A stretch of 64,000 nt of DNA from positions 1,364,001 through 1,428,000 of the forward strand of contig CP091730.1 of NCBI GenBank assembly GCA_022009915.1, in the 5' to 3' direction. Source of the stretch: Alistipes putredinis (GTDB taxonomy: Bacteria > Bacteroidota > Bacteroidia > Bacteroidales > Rikenellaceae). The notes under the pieces are model-generated. The model was not told the DNA's origin and searched no databases. It was given only the letters and a program-made list of their open reading frames with translations. Both the position numbers and the translations under genes were made by a program. Below are positions 39,586 to 49,069 of this stretch, piece after piece; within the stretch, counting starts at the first letter, position 1, and every line of letters starts with the position of its first letter.

Positions 39586-40023
39586 ATGAAATACGCGATT
39601 ATAAAGACCGAAAAAGGCGATATGAAAGCGGAGCTCTATGCCAAGGAGACTCCCATTACGGTCAATAATTTCTGCAAACTCTCCTCGGAGCATTTCTACG
39701 ACGGTCTGACGTTCCACCGTCTGATTCCCGATTTCGTGATTCAGGGCGGCTGTCCGCTCGGCAACGGAGCCGGCGGCCCGGGATACACCATTCCGTGCGA
39801 AACCTCCGCAGAACGTCAGTATCACGACCGCGGTGTACTGTCCATGGCGCACAGAGGCAAGAATACGGGCGGTTCGCAGTTTTTCATCTGCCACAACAGG
39901 GAGAATACGCAGCATCTGGACGGTGTGCACACCTGCTTCGGCAAAGTGGTGGAAGGACTGGATGTAATCGACAAAATCCGTCAGGGTGACAAAATTTTGA
40001 GCATAACGATAGTGGAGGAGTAG
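39586..40023 (+). CDS. Cyclophilin-type peptidyl-prolyl isomerase
   Basis: Intact, 145 residues, a single cyclophilin domain without signal peptide, so cytosolic. Motifs: FHRLIPDFVIQGG (catalytic Arg), RGVLSMAHRGKNTGGSQFFI and HLDGVHTCFGKVVEG. Catalyses cis-trans isomerisation of X-Pro bonds. It lies between FKBP and the DUF3127 gene; the latter starts three bases after its TAG, so these two are co-transcribed. A TCTAATTTTTG element, seen also before two other genes, precedes it at 39549. Confidence 0.95.
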   Translation: MKYAIIKTEKGDMKAELYAKETPITVNNFCKLSSEHFYDGLTFHRLIPDFVIQGGCPLGNGAGGPGYTIPCETSAERQYHDRGVLSMAHRGKNTGGSQFFICHNRENTQHLDGVHTCFGKVVEGLDVIDKIRQGDKILSITIVEE

Positions 40024-40026
40024 ACA

Positions 40027-40396
40027 ATGGACTTCGAAGGCATAGTATACAAGGTGTTGGCACCCGTATCGGGAACCAGCGCTCGCGGCGAATGGAAAAA
40101 CAGGATATAGTTTTCGAAATTCCGTCGGATATGAACCGCAAGGTATGCGTAACGTTTTTCGGCGACAGAGCCGGCGATGTGGCGTCATTCAAAGAGGGCG
40201 ACACGGCCAATGTCTCGGTGAACGTCGAATCGCGCGAATACAACGGACGCTGGTACACGGATGTCCGCGGCTGGCGTGTCGTGAAAAACAGAGCGCCGCT
40301 CCGGTTCCGCCCGCCTCGGAACCGATGCCGCCGTTCGACGAATCTTCGATGCCGTCCGCTTCCGGAAAGGAAGACTACGACGATTTGCCGTTCTAA
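40027..40396 (+). CDS. DUF3127 family protein
   Basis: About 123 residues. OB-fold-like start MDFEGIVYKVLAPVSGTSARGEW, then KQDIVFEIPSDMNRK, VCVTFFG, VNVESREYNGRWYTDVRGWRV, and a Pro/Glu-rich acidic tail ending DDLPF, like an SSB C-terminus. DUF3127 proteins are small Bacteroidetes proteins of unknown role; the acidic DDLPF tip invites comparison with SSB-type tails that dock repair proteins. One base is missing in each of two A-runs (near 40103 and 40287). It is the last gene of the unit. Confidence 0.8.
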
Positions 40397-40509
40397 TCAA
40401 ACCGGTAGCCGACAGATGTTAAAGCGTCCGCATGCGCCGGACGCTCGAATAAAAGGCTTCCGAAAATTATCATTTTTGTGCAAAATGTTTGCAGAATAGA
40501 AAAACGTAT

Positions 40510-40517
40510 TACCTTTG
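40510..40517 (+). promoter_or_regulatory. -33/-7 promoter of tRNA-Gly
   Basis: TACCTTTG with TTTG about 19 bp upstream (40488-40491), 36 bp before the tRNA. Confidence 0.65.
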
Positions 40518-40552
40518 CACTCGCAATCAGGCAGAACACCGCCTGCGAAAAT

Positions 40553-40625
40553 GCGGAAATAGCTCAGTTGGTAGAGCACAACCTTGCCAAGGTTGGGGTC
40601 GCGAGTTCGAGTCTCGTTTTCCGCT
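40553..40625 (+). tRNA. tRNA-Gly (GCC)
   Basis: 73 nt: acceptor GCGGAAA / TTTCCGC, D-arm GCTCAGTTGGTAGAGC, anticodon GCC in loop TTGCCAA, T-arm with GTTCGAGT. Discriminator T. A terminator hairpin follows at 40635. Its last 23 nt recur 160 bp downstream. Confidence 0.95.
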
Positions 40626-40634
40626 CAGAATGAA

Positions 40635-40665
40635 AGAGGACGATTGAAAGATTGTCCTCTTTTTC
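40635..40665 (+). terminator. Terminator of tRNA-Gly
   Basis: AGAGGACGAT / ATTGTCCTCT stem followed by TTTTTCTT. Confidence 0.8.
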
Positions 40666-40762
40666 TTCAGTAAGATGCGACTCGCTACGAGCGTCCCCTA
40701 ATCACCCCTTTTAAGGTGACGGGGTGTAAATAAATGTTCCGCGATATTGCCCGCGCGAAGTG

Positions 40763-40786
40763 TGGGTTCGAGTTTCGTTTTCCGCT
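40763..40786 (+). repeat. Duplicated tRNA-Gly 3' end (possible att site)
   Basis: About 22 of 24 bases match the tRNA-Gly 3' end at 40603-40626 (GTTCGAG, TCGTTTTCCGCTC). The rest of a tRNA is absent. A second terminator (40793-40828, stem AAAAAGCTGACA) follows, as one does after the real tRNA. Such copies are left by integrases that target tRNA genes. The AT-rich islet begins just downstream. No integrase gene is visible. Confidence 0.65.
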
Positions 40787-41000
40787 CTTGATAAAAAGCT
40801 GACAATCGTTTGACTGTCAGCTTTTTTTGTTCTGCCGATTCATTGCGAATTCCTATTGCGTAACGACAGATTCTTTTACTGCAAATTTACAAATAACAAA
40901 GTTTTGATTCCATACAAGACTGCTATTGCATGAAAAACTTTGTTTTAAGGAACTTTGCAACTGTAATACCCGAGAGTGTTGTATATTGAGAAACATTTCC

Positions 41001-41008
41001 TAACTTTG
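41001..41008 (+). promoter_or_regulatory. -7 box in the gap after tRNA-Gly
   Basis: TAACTTTG, an exact TAnnTTTG match, 296 bp before the YodC-like gene. The 680-bp stretch from 40626 to 41303 is otherwise gene-free and A/T-rich; it holds two terminators and the tRNA 3' duplicate. Confidence 0.5.
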
Positions 41009-41303
41009 TGACGCTGTCCCGAACGGGCGGCAGACATATTAGTTTAGTGAAAGTGTTTCGCTAATCCTTGGCAGTAAAATTTGGCGATTTTAAGCAAACA
41101 AGGACAAGCAATACGAACACTCAACACCGTGTATAGGCATATATCATATCTCGATATATAACTATTCGGTGTGGGGTATTGTTTATTTGTTTGCGGGCTA
41201 CGCCAAATGCCTACTGCCAGATAAACGAACAACTCCACACTTTCTTTTTTTGCATATAACCCACCGCAGCGGAGTTGATACGGTAACAAAAATCTTAAAA
41301 ATT

Positions 41304-41488
41304 ATGAATTTTAAGGATGGAGATGTTGTTCAGTTAAAATCGGGTGGACCCAAAATGACAGTTCGCCAATGCCCATTCAAGACATCGGAGGGGTCGAATG
41401 TCCCGATCGTGCCGAGTGTACATGGTTCAATGATGAAAATCATTTGAAACACTCTGTTTTTGATGTTGCGGATTTGAAAAAACTTTGA
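41304..41488 (+). CDS. YodC-like DUF2158 protein
   Basis: About 61 residues. The start FKDGDVVQLKSGGPKMTV is the signature of the small YodC/DUF2158 family, and the end ECTWFNDENHLKHSVFDVADLKKL keeps the expected W-F pattern. Role unknown. One G is missing in the run near 41390-41394, which makes the printed frame end early; restoring it joins both halves. TGA is three bases before the DUF4988/BspA gene, so they are co-transcribed. Lower GC than the flanks. Confidence 0.72.
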
Positions 41489-41491
41489 CTT

Positions 41492-44236
41492 ATGAAAAAA
41501 CTACTATTTCTCGTCACACTTATAGGTGTAATCGCTTTCCCGTCGTGCGAATACGATGATGGCAAAATCTGGGACAGCGTGCACGGACTGGAAGACCGTG
41601 TGGCTAAATTGGAGGAACTCTGCAAGCAGATGAATACCAACATTTCATCGTTACAGACCATCGTAACCGCCTTGCAGAATAACGACTATGTTACGAGTGT
41701 CACTCCCGTCTTGCAGAACGGCAAGGAGGTCGGCTATACAATAACGTTCAGCAAAAGCAGCCCTATCACAATCTTTCACGGTAAAGACGGTGCAAACGGA
41801 TCAGGCCATACCCCCGTCATTGGCGTAAAGAGAGACACGGACGGTGTTTATTATTGGACACTGGACGGCAGTTGGCTGACCGACGAACGAGGCGATAAAA
41901 ATCAAGGCCGAGGGCAAGGACGGTCGAGACGGCTCGGATGGAGAAGATGGAAACGATGGTACGGACGGCACGAATGGCAAGGACGGTATCACGCCCAAAT
42001 TCAAAAATCGAGAACGATTACTGGTTTCTCTCCTACGACGACGGCGATACTTGGACACAGGTAGGCAAAAAGCCACAGGAGAAGACGGCAAGGATGGCGA
42101 GGGACGGCATCAGCGGCGATTCGATGTTCTCTGACGTCGATTATAAAACCAGCCCCGACTATGTTATCTTTACCCCTGCCTAATGGCACGCAGATCAAAC
42201 TGCCTACATGGTCGGCATTCGAGGCTTTTACAGCGTCTTTGCAACGAAACGAATACCAATCTTTCGGCATTGCAGACGATTGTAACAGCACTCCAAAAAC
42301 AACGATTATATTACGAGTGTAGACCCGCTGACCGAGAACGGCAAGGTAGTAGGCTATACGATTAAGTTTGCCAAGAGCAACCCGATTGTAATTTACAACG
42401 GCAAAGACGGTGCGAATGGTGTAGATGGAAACACTCCTGTTATCGGTGTGAAGAAAGACACGGACGGCATCTATTATTGGACGCTGAACGGAGAGTTTAT
42501 CGTTGCGGACGGACAGAAAATCAAGGCACAGGGGACAGACGGTTCGGATGGAGCTGACGGTTCCGACGGAAACGATGGACAAGACGGCACGAACGGTAAA
42601 GACGGAGTGACTCCTAAACTCGAAATTCGGGACGGTTATTGGTTCGTTTCCTATGACAACGGGTCGAATTGGACACAATTAGGAAAGGCTACGGGAGAAG
42701 ATGGAACTGACGGCAAAGATGCAGACAGCATCAAAAATCACGCAGGACGAGAACAATGTCTATTTCGAATTGGCAGACGGAACCGTAATCACCATTTCAA
42801 AAACTGGAGGCCAAAGTTCCAATATCATCATATTTTGCAGACAAAAAAACGTAAAAAAAGCGATGTGTCGGGTTGTGGGATATAAATGGAGACGGCGAAT
42901 TATCGCATGAGGAGGCCGCTGCCGTAACTTCGCTTGGAACAGCGTTTAAAGGTAATACGGATATTGAATTTTTTTCAATGAATTAAAACATTTTTAGTGG
43001 ATTGACAGCACTCGACGCCAATGCATTTAATGGCTGTTCTAATTTATGCAGCATTACTATTCCTGCCAATGTTGCTACAATTGATGTATTGTCATTCAAA
43101 GGCTGCTCTCATCTAATGCAAGTTGCATTTGATAAAAATTCGTGCATTACTACACTTGAAGGAAGTTATAAAAAGGAAAACAGCGACTCTTATAATGGAG
43201 TATTTGCAAATATTCCTATTAAAAACCATACAAATTCCAGCAAGTGTTACTGAAATTAAAGCATGTGCATTTAAAAGGATGTAGTAGTTTATCAAGTGTG
43301 ACGTTTGAGAATGGTTCAAATCTTCAAATAATAGGAGGAGGATATACGTATTATAAATATGGCTCTGGGTATGGGTATATTTGCATGCGTTATGGCGCTT
43401 TTACGGATTGCAGTTCATTGACATCAATAGAAATACCCAATAGTGTAAAAGAAATCGGCATTTGTGCATTTCATGGATGCACTGAATTACAGTCTGTTAC
43501 CTTTCAAAAAGGATCGTTAATCACAAGATTATGTGGCGCATATGTAATAGAACCGTATGGAACAACTGTTAGAAATGAGGACCTAATGGTTTTTGGCGTT
43601 TTTAATAAATGCACAGCTTTTATTATCTATAGAAATACCTGCAAATGTTGAAATTATAGATGCTTGTGCATTCCAATATTGCACCAATCTCTCGGTGGTG
43701 ACTTTTGAGCGAGGATCTAAATTAAAAGAATTTGGAGATGGATGGGCTAAAGACTGTTATCACCCTTTCGTAACAGGAGCTTTTGCAAATTGCACATCCT
43801 TAAAATCAATTCAAATTCCTGCTAATGTAGAGAAGATTGGCATCGGAACATTCAAGAATTGCTCACAACTATCATCTGTAACTTTTGAACCCGGTTCTAA
43901 ATTAAAAACAATAGGTGGGTATTATGATAGTAGTTGGGGATCAGAAGTTGGTCCTAAAAATTATGGGGCATTTGCCGATTGCGAGTCATTGACAAATATT
44001 AAATTACCGGCAAGCCTAACAGCCATTAATAAAGTTGCATTTTTATAATTGCAGCAAATTGATAGATGTGTATTGTGCTGCTTTAACTCCGCCAACTATT
44101 AGCCACAACACATTTACCAATATTTCACCTGCTGCCAGATTTTATGTTCCAATGGAATCTGTGGATGCCTACAATACCAATACTGAGTGGAAGAAATACG
44201 CTTCACAGATTGTCGGATATAATTTTTACAGAATAA
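41492..44236 (+). CDS. DUF4988/collagen-like/BspA surface lipoprotein
   Basis: About 914 residues after joining frames. Lipoprotein signal (LIGVIAFPSC), then two tandem DUF4988 units, each a short helix (LEELCKQMNTNISSLQTIVTAL), a beta part (GYTITFSKSSPITIF) and a collagen-like Gly-x-Asp stretch (DGSDGEDGNDGTDG near 41925; a second near 42545). Then an EF-hand-like NGDGELSHEEAA, at least six BspA-type leucine-rich repeats (SLTSIEIPNSVKEIGICAFHGC and variants) and a C-terminal strand region. Likely an outer-surface adhesin. Eight or so frame breaks, including 41890, 41995, 42180, 42835, 43245 and 44035. From about 42850 on, the DNA is much more AT-rich than the flanks, suggesting transfer. Confidence 0.8.
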
Positions 44237-44246
44237 TTAATTTACA

Positions 44247-44277
44247 ACTCTCCTGCTGTGTTACCGCATGGCAGGAG
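44247..44277 (+). terminator. Hairpin after the BspA gene
   Basis: TCTCCTGC / GCAGGAGA stem with a 13-nt loop and no strong T-run. Confidence 0.4.
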
Positions 44278-44299
44278 AAATTAAAGAATTACAAATAAT

Positions 44300-44588
44300 A
44301 TGGCTGGTGGAGATATAAAGATATTAGACAGGCTGTCTATCAATCAAAAATATAATCGGTTTAATCATTAGTTATATCGGCGTGGTGTATATTGCACGGC
44401 TCGATATCGATAACAATTGTCTGTATTGTCTTGTAAGTTTTGTCGGTTGCCTTTGTTCGATCCTATTCTTTATATGCATTCTATCGGTAATAAGTTCGAT
44501 GATTGTTTATGCCGTAGAATATTGGAAAAAGAAGTGGTATAAAGGCAAAGGATATAAATTGGAATATGAAAATAAAAAAATCCAATAA
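44300..44588 (+). CDS. Small membrane protein of the AT-rich islet
   Basis: About 95 residues, not recognised. Two hydrophobic helices (IIGLIISYIGVVYIA and LVSFVGCLCSILFFICILSV), then a basic tail (YWKKKWYKGKGYKLEYENKK). One extra A near 44342 shifts the frame between start and first helix. Start chosen at 44300, the only ATG that reaches the helices with a single correction. AT-rich codon use like the BspA gene. A short host-like coding relic (frame ending DRDLEYIMSLVKQAVVSE, stop at about 44771) follows with no visible start. Confidence 0.5.
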
Positions 44589-44827
44589 AAACGAGTGTAA
44601 ATTGTAGGATGTGTGCAAGATGTCCCTGTAAAGATTGTGAACTATAAATTTTCACTATATTTTCATCAGTCGGACACTGGGGCAATGGAGACTATGCATT
44701 GCAGGTCTCCGACGACAGGGATTTGGAGTATATCATGAGCCTTGTAAAACAGGCTGTCGTCTCGGAGTAAATCCTAATTTGGTGATATGGCCGCTATTCG
44801 CATCGCGCAAGCGTGTTTTCCAGCGGC

Positions 44828-46956
44828 CTACTCGTCCTCGTCTTTCCTGTGCCAGACGTCGAACCACTCTTTTTTTCTTCTCGTAGCTTTCGCGCGTCTC
44901 GTGTGGCTGGGCCACGGTAAGTTCGGGCGTGGTCTGCAAATAGCCGTCCGGGAACAGGATGATGAAATTCGTGTCGGTGTAGTACCGCTTGATTTGGTGC
45001 GGGATATGTTCGAGCGACGGTCGGAACGACACGGAGCCGTGGCGGGCCATTATTATCACTAACAGATGGTCGGGCAGAATCTCGGACGAGAGACGTTTTA
45101 GTTCGTTGCCTCCGTCCGTTTCCCGAAATTCCGCCCTGACATTGGGGTGCGAGCCTGACAGCATTTCGCGAATGCGGTCGAGTGTCCGCGCATGTCCGTG
45201 GAAGCGGATTCTGCATCCGATTCGTTCGCTCATGCGGGCCAGACGTTCGAACCAGCGTTCGAATCCGGCTTCGAACTCGGCATTGGCCGGAATGGCCACG
45301 TGGATACATCGGGTATTGTTTATTGGGCGCACGGCGTGCAGCATCATAATCTGGCGGCTCATGCCGTTTATGAGGTTCAGCAGCACGGAGCCGAAAAACG
45401 AATCGTCCGGCGAATCCTGAATATGCAGACCTGCAATGATTTCCGAAGCCTCGTCTTCGCGCATCGCATGGATGATTCCGTTGGATATGTTGGTCGCCAG
45501 CCGGCTCTGCGTCTGCATCTTCACGTTGGATAGCGAGGCCATGTCCTTGGCCCTTTGGAGCAGTCTGTTTGCTCTGGGCACGCTGCCGGTCGGTGCAATC
45601 GTCGTACATCACGTTCAGCCCGATTAGACCGCGGTTCGGCTTGGGGTTGTGCACCAGCAGGGCCAGCTGCATCAGATATTCGACCGACTGGGGGCTGTTC
45701 ATGGAAATCATAATCCTCTCGTCGGTCTGTTTGTGAATGTCGTCGGTCGGCACTCCGCTGAGCACCATTTTTCTGGCAGCCCAGTCCGTGGTGAAGGAAC
45801 TCGTCACACAGGTAATCAATATGAGCACTATCGTACCGTTGAGTACGTCTTCGCCCAGCAGTCTGGTTCCGTCGGGCAGAATTATGTTGTATCCGACGAG
45901 CACCGCCGCAAGGGTGGCAGCTGCCTGCGCATTGCTGAGCCCGAACATGAGCTCGCGTTCGACGGCCTTCATCCCGTATATTTTCTGCGTCGCCCAAGCC
46001 GCGAGCCATTTCGTGGACAGGGCCATAAACGTCATTACGAGAGCCACTTTCATAGATTCCGTATGCCCGAAGAATACGCGCACGTCGATAAGCATTCCCA
46101 CGCCTATCAGGAAATAGGGTATGAACAGCGCGTTGCCGACGAATTCGAGACGGTTCATCAGCGGCGAGGCATGCGGAATCTGCCGGTTCAGCACGAGTCC
46201 CACGAAAAAGGCACCGAGAATACCCTCCATTCCGGCCAGTTGCATAAGTCCGGCTCCGAGAAACACCATCGACAGCACGAATATGAACTGCACCACGCCG
46301 TCCTCGAACTTACGCAGAAAGAATCTTCCGATGAGCGGGAAGACGTATATTATGAACAGTCCGACGACCGTGACTTTGAGTATGAGCCAATGCCATGTGT
46401 CGTGGCCGTCGGTATCGTACATGCCGCCGACTATCGCCAGCACGAGCAGCGTGAGACTGTCCGTTATGGCCGTGGCCCCTACGGCTATGCTGACGCTGCG
46501 ATGCCGCGAAATGCCGTACCGAGCCACTATCGGATAGGCCACAAGCGTATGCGAAGCGTACATGCTGGCCAGCAGGACCGATGTCACAATTCCGTACCCT
46601 AAAATCAGCATGTTGCTGACGAATCCGAGCGACAGGGGGATTACGAACGCCAGCAGACCGAACACTATCGCCTTGCCGCGAATGGACATGAAGTCCTCCA
46701 TGTTCATTTCGAGCCCAGCCAGAAACATTATGTAATAGAGCCCCACCTGACCGAAAAGCTCGAAACTGCTGTCGCGGGCCAGAATGTCGAAGCCGTGCTC
46801 GCCGATTAGTATTCCGGCCAGAATCATGCCTATCAGGTTGGGTATCCGCAGTCTGGACAGCAGCAGCGGGGCGAATAGAATGATGCAGAGCACAAGAAAG
46901 AATATCCATGTCGGATTCGTTATCGGCAGGGATATGTTCGCAAAAAGACTGTTCAT
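44828..46956 (-). CDS. CPA2 cation/proton antiporter with Usp-like tail
   Basis: About 708 residues. Residues 1-420 are a Kef/NapA-type antiporter with some twelve helices: LRIPNLIGMILAGILIGEHG, YIMFLAGLEMNMEDF, GATAITDSLTLLVLAIVGG and GAFFVGLVLNRQIP. Conserved Asp in the ITDS motif fits ion transport. Residues 450-708 form a soluble domain with USP-like features (IMISMNSPQSVEYLMQLAL, IIMARHGSVSFRPSL), without the RCK/TrkA-N domain of Kef. Exchanges Na+ or K+ for protons. Frame breaks near 45590 and 44868-44874; the corrected end is KDEDE. The promoter repeat copy B lies 26 bp before its ATG. Confidence 0.87.
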
Positions 46957-46981
46957 GACGCTGCACCGTATTCTGATTGTA

Positions 46982-47070
46982 CAAATATAGCAAAAGGTGA
47001 GCGCAGAATAAAATAAACGCAGTTTATTTTTTATGCCGAACTGAAATATATTCGATGAAATCGAAGGCGC
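46982..47070 (-). repeat. Promoter-bearing intergenic repeat, copy B
   Basis: On the minus strand: GCGCC, TTCGAT-TTC-ATCGAA, ATATATTTCA, TTCGGCATAAAA, AATAAAC..GTTTATT hairpin, TTCTGCGCTCACCTTT, TATATTTG (46989-46982). It lacks the middle CTTGCGCC module of copies A and C. The terminal -7 box is 26 bp before the antiporter ATG. Confidence 0.85.
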
Positions 47071-47214
47071 ACGCTGTCTTTGCACAGGCGCGTTGCCGCA
47101 ACGGCGATAACACGAAAAGGCAGGGGCGAATGTTCCGAAAAGTTTTAAGTATGGCACAGACGGCCCGAAAGCGAAAAAAGTCGCAGTAGGGTATTGTAAA
47201 GACAAAAATTTAAG

Positions 47215-47712
47215 GTAATTTTGTTTTCGACGATTCGCATAAGGAAGTGCGGTTCGTTGCTTTGCTTCACAAGAAAACGGCCAATTTTCAAAAGACGAAG
47301 CAAGGGTACAAGGATATCCCTTTCGGGAGGTCGGCCCACTGTCCGGCAGCGTAAAGGGTATAGTCTTTGTAAACTGATTCCATACGTTACGGACGTGGGT
47401 TTCTTGTGCTTATATTTCGTCTTGGGCTGGCCGGCCTTCTTGTGAGTATAAGTTACGGAGACCCGCGTTTCATTTTTGTGCGAAGTCGTAGCAGGCGAAA
47501 AATACGTGTTCTGCCGGCTCTGGGCCACAGGGCATCGCAAGTCGCGAAAATGCTTGCAGAGGTTCATTCGAAAAAAACGCACAGTCTGTGTCCATAAGTG
47601 GCAGTGTGTTTGTATTTGGTAGAGCGTCGGGCAGTACTCCCCCGCAGTTAAGGAGCTGCTCGACGCGAACGGTACCGGAATGCGGAATCCGCACTCCGGT
47701 ACCGTTTCTTTT
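47215..47712 (+). other. Unassigned region with promoter and strong terminator
   Basis: The 860 bp between the antiporter and the calycin-like gene carry no convincing protein. A TAATTTTG box (about 47215-47222) and a terminator (stem AACGGTACCGGAATGCGG with its complement, 47667-47707) bracket about 480 nt on the plus strand. Before the terminator, GCGTCG / CGACGC (about 47627-47669) encloses GCAG / CTGC and CTCC / GGAG, a nested hairpin. This may be a non-coding RNA. It does not match tmRNA, RNase P or SRP RNA motifs that I can recall. Weak. Confidence 0.35.
47667..47707 (+). terminator. Strong orphan terminator
   Basis: Eighteen-bp stem with one mismatch region around AATCC loop, followed by TTTCTTTT. 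No coding gene ends upstream of it. Confidence 0.8.
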
Positions 47713-47786
47713 CAGACGAAATATATATTTACCTGCACGGTTCATTTTTTGCCGTACCGAAGCATGGCGGGCAAGAGATAAAGAGT

Positions 47787-47794
47787 ATCTTTGC
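47787..47794 (+). promoter_or_regulatory. -7 box of the calycin-like gene
   Basis: TATCTTTG, 23 bp before the ATG at 47817. Confidence 0.55.
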
Positions 47795-47816
47795 CGTGCA
47801 TTAAACGATAATAATC

Positions 47817-48283
47817 ATGAAAAAAACACTCTCTTTATTGATGTTTTTCGCGGTGCTTTGCATAGGCTGCACAAAAACCGATGACGGCGGCACGGACAAA
47901 AAGAACGACAATCCGACCGAAGGCATCTCCTATGTCGGCGATGTGACCGTGACGCAGGACGACGGTACCGATTTCATCAAGAAAGACGTCGAATTCGTAA
48001 TGACCCTAACTGAAAACACCATGAAAAATGGAGATGCTCAAAGTCAGTTTCGCGGCCGCCATGCCCATAGAGCCTCGACATGACGGTAGAGGGCATATCA
48101 TTCCGGCAAACTTCGGACGGATATGCGATTTCCGGCGACAATCTGGTCCCGACAGCGATGGGAGGGGCGTTTCCGGCGTACACCATAACGAATCTGGCTG
48201 GCGGAAGTTCGGACGGCCGGCTGACGTTTTCGATGACGTGCGGACATTATCCGCTCCGATACTCGGGCCGGCGGCAGGAATAG
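47817..48283 (+). CDS. Calycin-like lipoprotein
   Basis: About 154 residues. Lipoprotein signal (LLMFFAVLCIGC), acidic linker, then a beta-barrel-like domain: FVMTLTENTMKMEML, AAMPIELDMTVEGIS, GYAISGDNLVPTAMGGAFPAYTI and LTFSMTCG. The GDN..P..MGG..P.Y.I pattern fits the Bacteroidetes calycin-like domain family; ligand unknown. Two extra bases (A-run near 48024, C near 48069) break the frame. The last ten residues depend on the frame chosen near 48240 and are uncertain. Own promoter; hairpin downstream. Confidence 0.7.
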
Positions 48284-48296
48284 TGTAAAAAAGCAT

Positions 48297-48325
48297 CGGG
48301 AGAGCATCTCTCGATGGTCTCCCGA
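48297..48325 (+). terminator. Hairpin after the calycin-like gene
   Basis: CGGGAGA / TCTCCCG stem. After it, 48326-48516 holds a SusC-leader-like stretch (GGGGTTGCCCCC, CTAACCCAAAC) and an ATG at 48372 opening a 25-codon peptide that starts MKKPFCC; no full gene follows. Confidence 0.5.
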
Positions 48326-48516
48326 ACCCAAGGGGTTGCCCCCTCTAAACTACTAACCCAAACTTAAATAAATGAAGAAACCTTTTTGTTGTGTTTCACT
48401 TCGACTTTATAACGCATCGCTATTTGCGTTTATTGTGTCCAGTGTCTGACATCGCTCTAAAAAATCCAATTCCCGTGCCAAAAACGAAGGATGGAACCGT
48501 TTAGAGGATAAAAAGG

Positions 48517-49064
48517 CTATTTAGTTCTATAATCCGCCTTGAATTTGCCTTTCGACAGTGAGGCGAGTTTGCCTTTGAGCAGGGTTTTGCGCAGAGCCGA
48601 AAGGTGATCGGTGAAAACCTTGCCTTCCAAGTGGTCGTACTCGTGCTGAATCACGCGGGCGGCATGGCCGTCGAACTCCTCGTCGTGCGGAACGAAGTTC
48701 TCGTCCAGATAGCGCATCCTGATTTTTCGTTTTTGCGAAGCACGTCTTCGTACAGCCCCGGAAGAGACAGGCACCCCTCGTTGAAAAGTCTCCTCGTCGC
48801 CGAAACGCTCGTAAATCTCGGCATTGATGAATGCGCGTTTGAAATCTTTCAGTTTGGGTTCGGCGTCGGCCCATGGAGAGGCGTCCACCACGAAAAGGCG
48901 AATGTTCTTCCCGATTTGAGGGGCCGCCAGCCCTACGCCGTTGGCGTTGTACATGGTAAGAAACATGTCGTTCACCAGTTTTTCAAGTCGGGATACTCCT
49001 TATCTACATCCGTCGAGCGCTTGCGAAGTATCGGCGAGCCGTAAACAACAATGGGATAAATCAT
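48517..49064 (-). CDS. def: Peptide deformylase (cytosolic)
   Basis: About 182 residues, no signal peptide. Removes the formyl group from nascent N-termini. Motif I GVGLAAPQIG, motif II EGCLSLPG, motif III HEYDH with the metal His and catalytic Glu. Frame breaks: an A missing near 48985, an extra T near 48785 and an A missing near 48722. This is the housekeeping enzyme, in contrast to the lipoprotein copy at 2.8 kb. Start at 49064 gives the usual MIYPIVVYGSPILRK. It follows ruvX by 5 bp on the same strand. Confidence 0.92.
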
Positions 49065-49069
49065 TTCTT

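Noticed and set aside
44682..44773. Open stretch ending VKQAVVSE as an intact gene
   Set aside because: No start codon or ribosome-binding site in reach and only about 30 codons; best seen as the 3' relic of a disrupted gene.
47145..47745. Open frames in the gap before the calycin-like gene
   Set aside because: They have no ribosome-binding context, mixed codon use and no recognisable motif; some run through the terminator stem.
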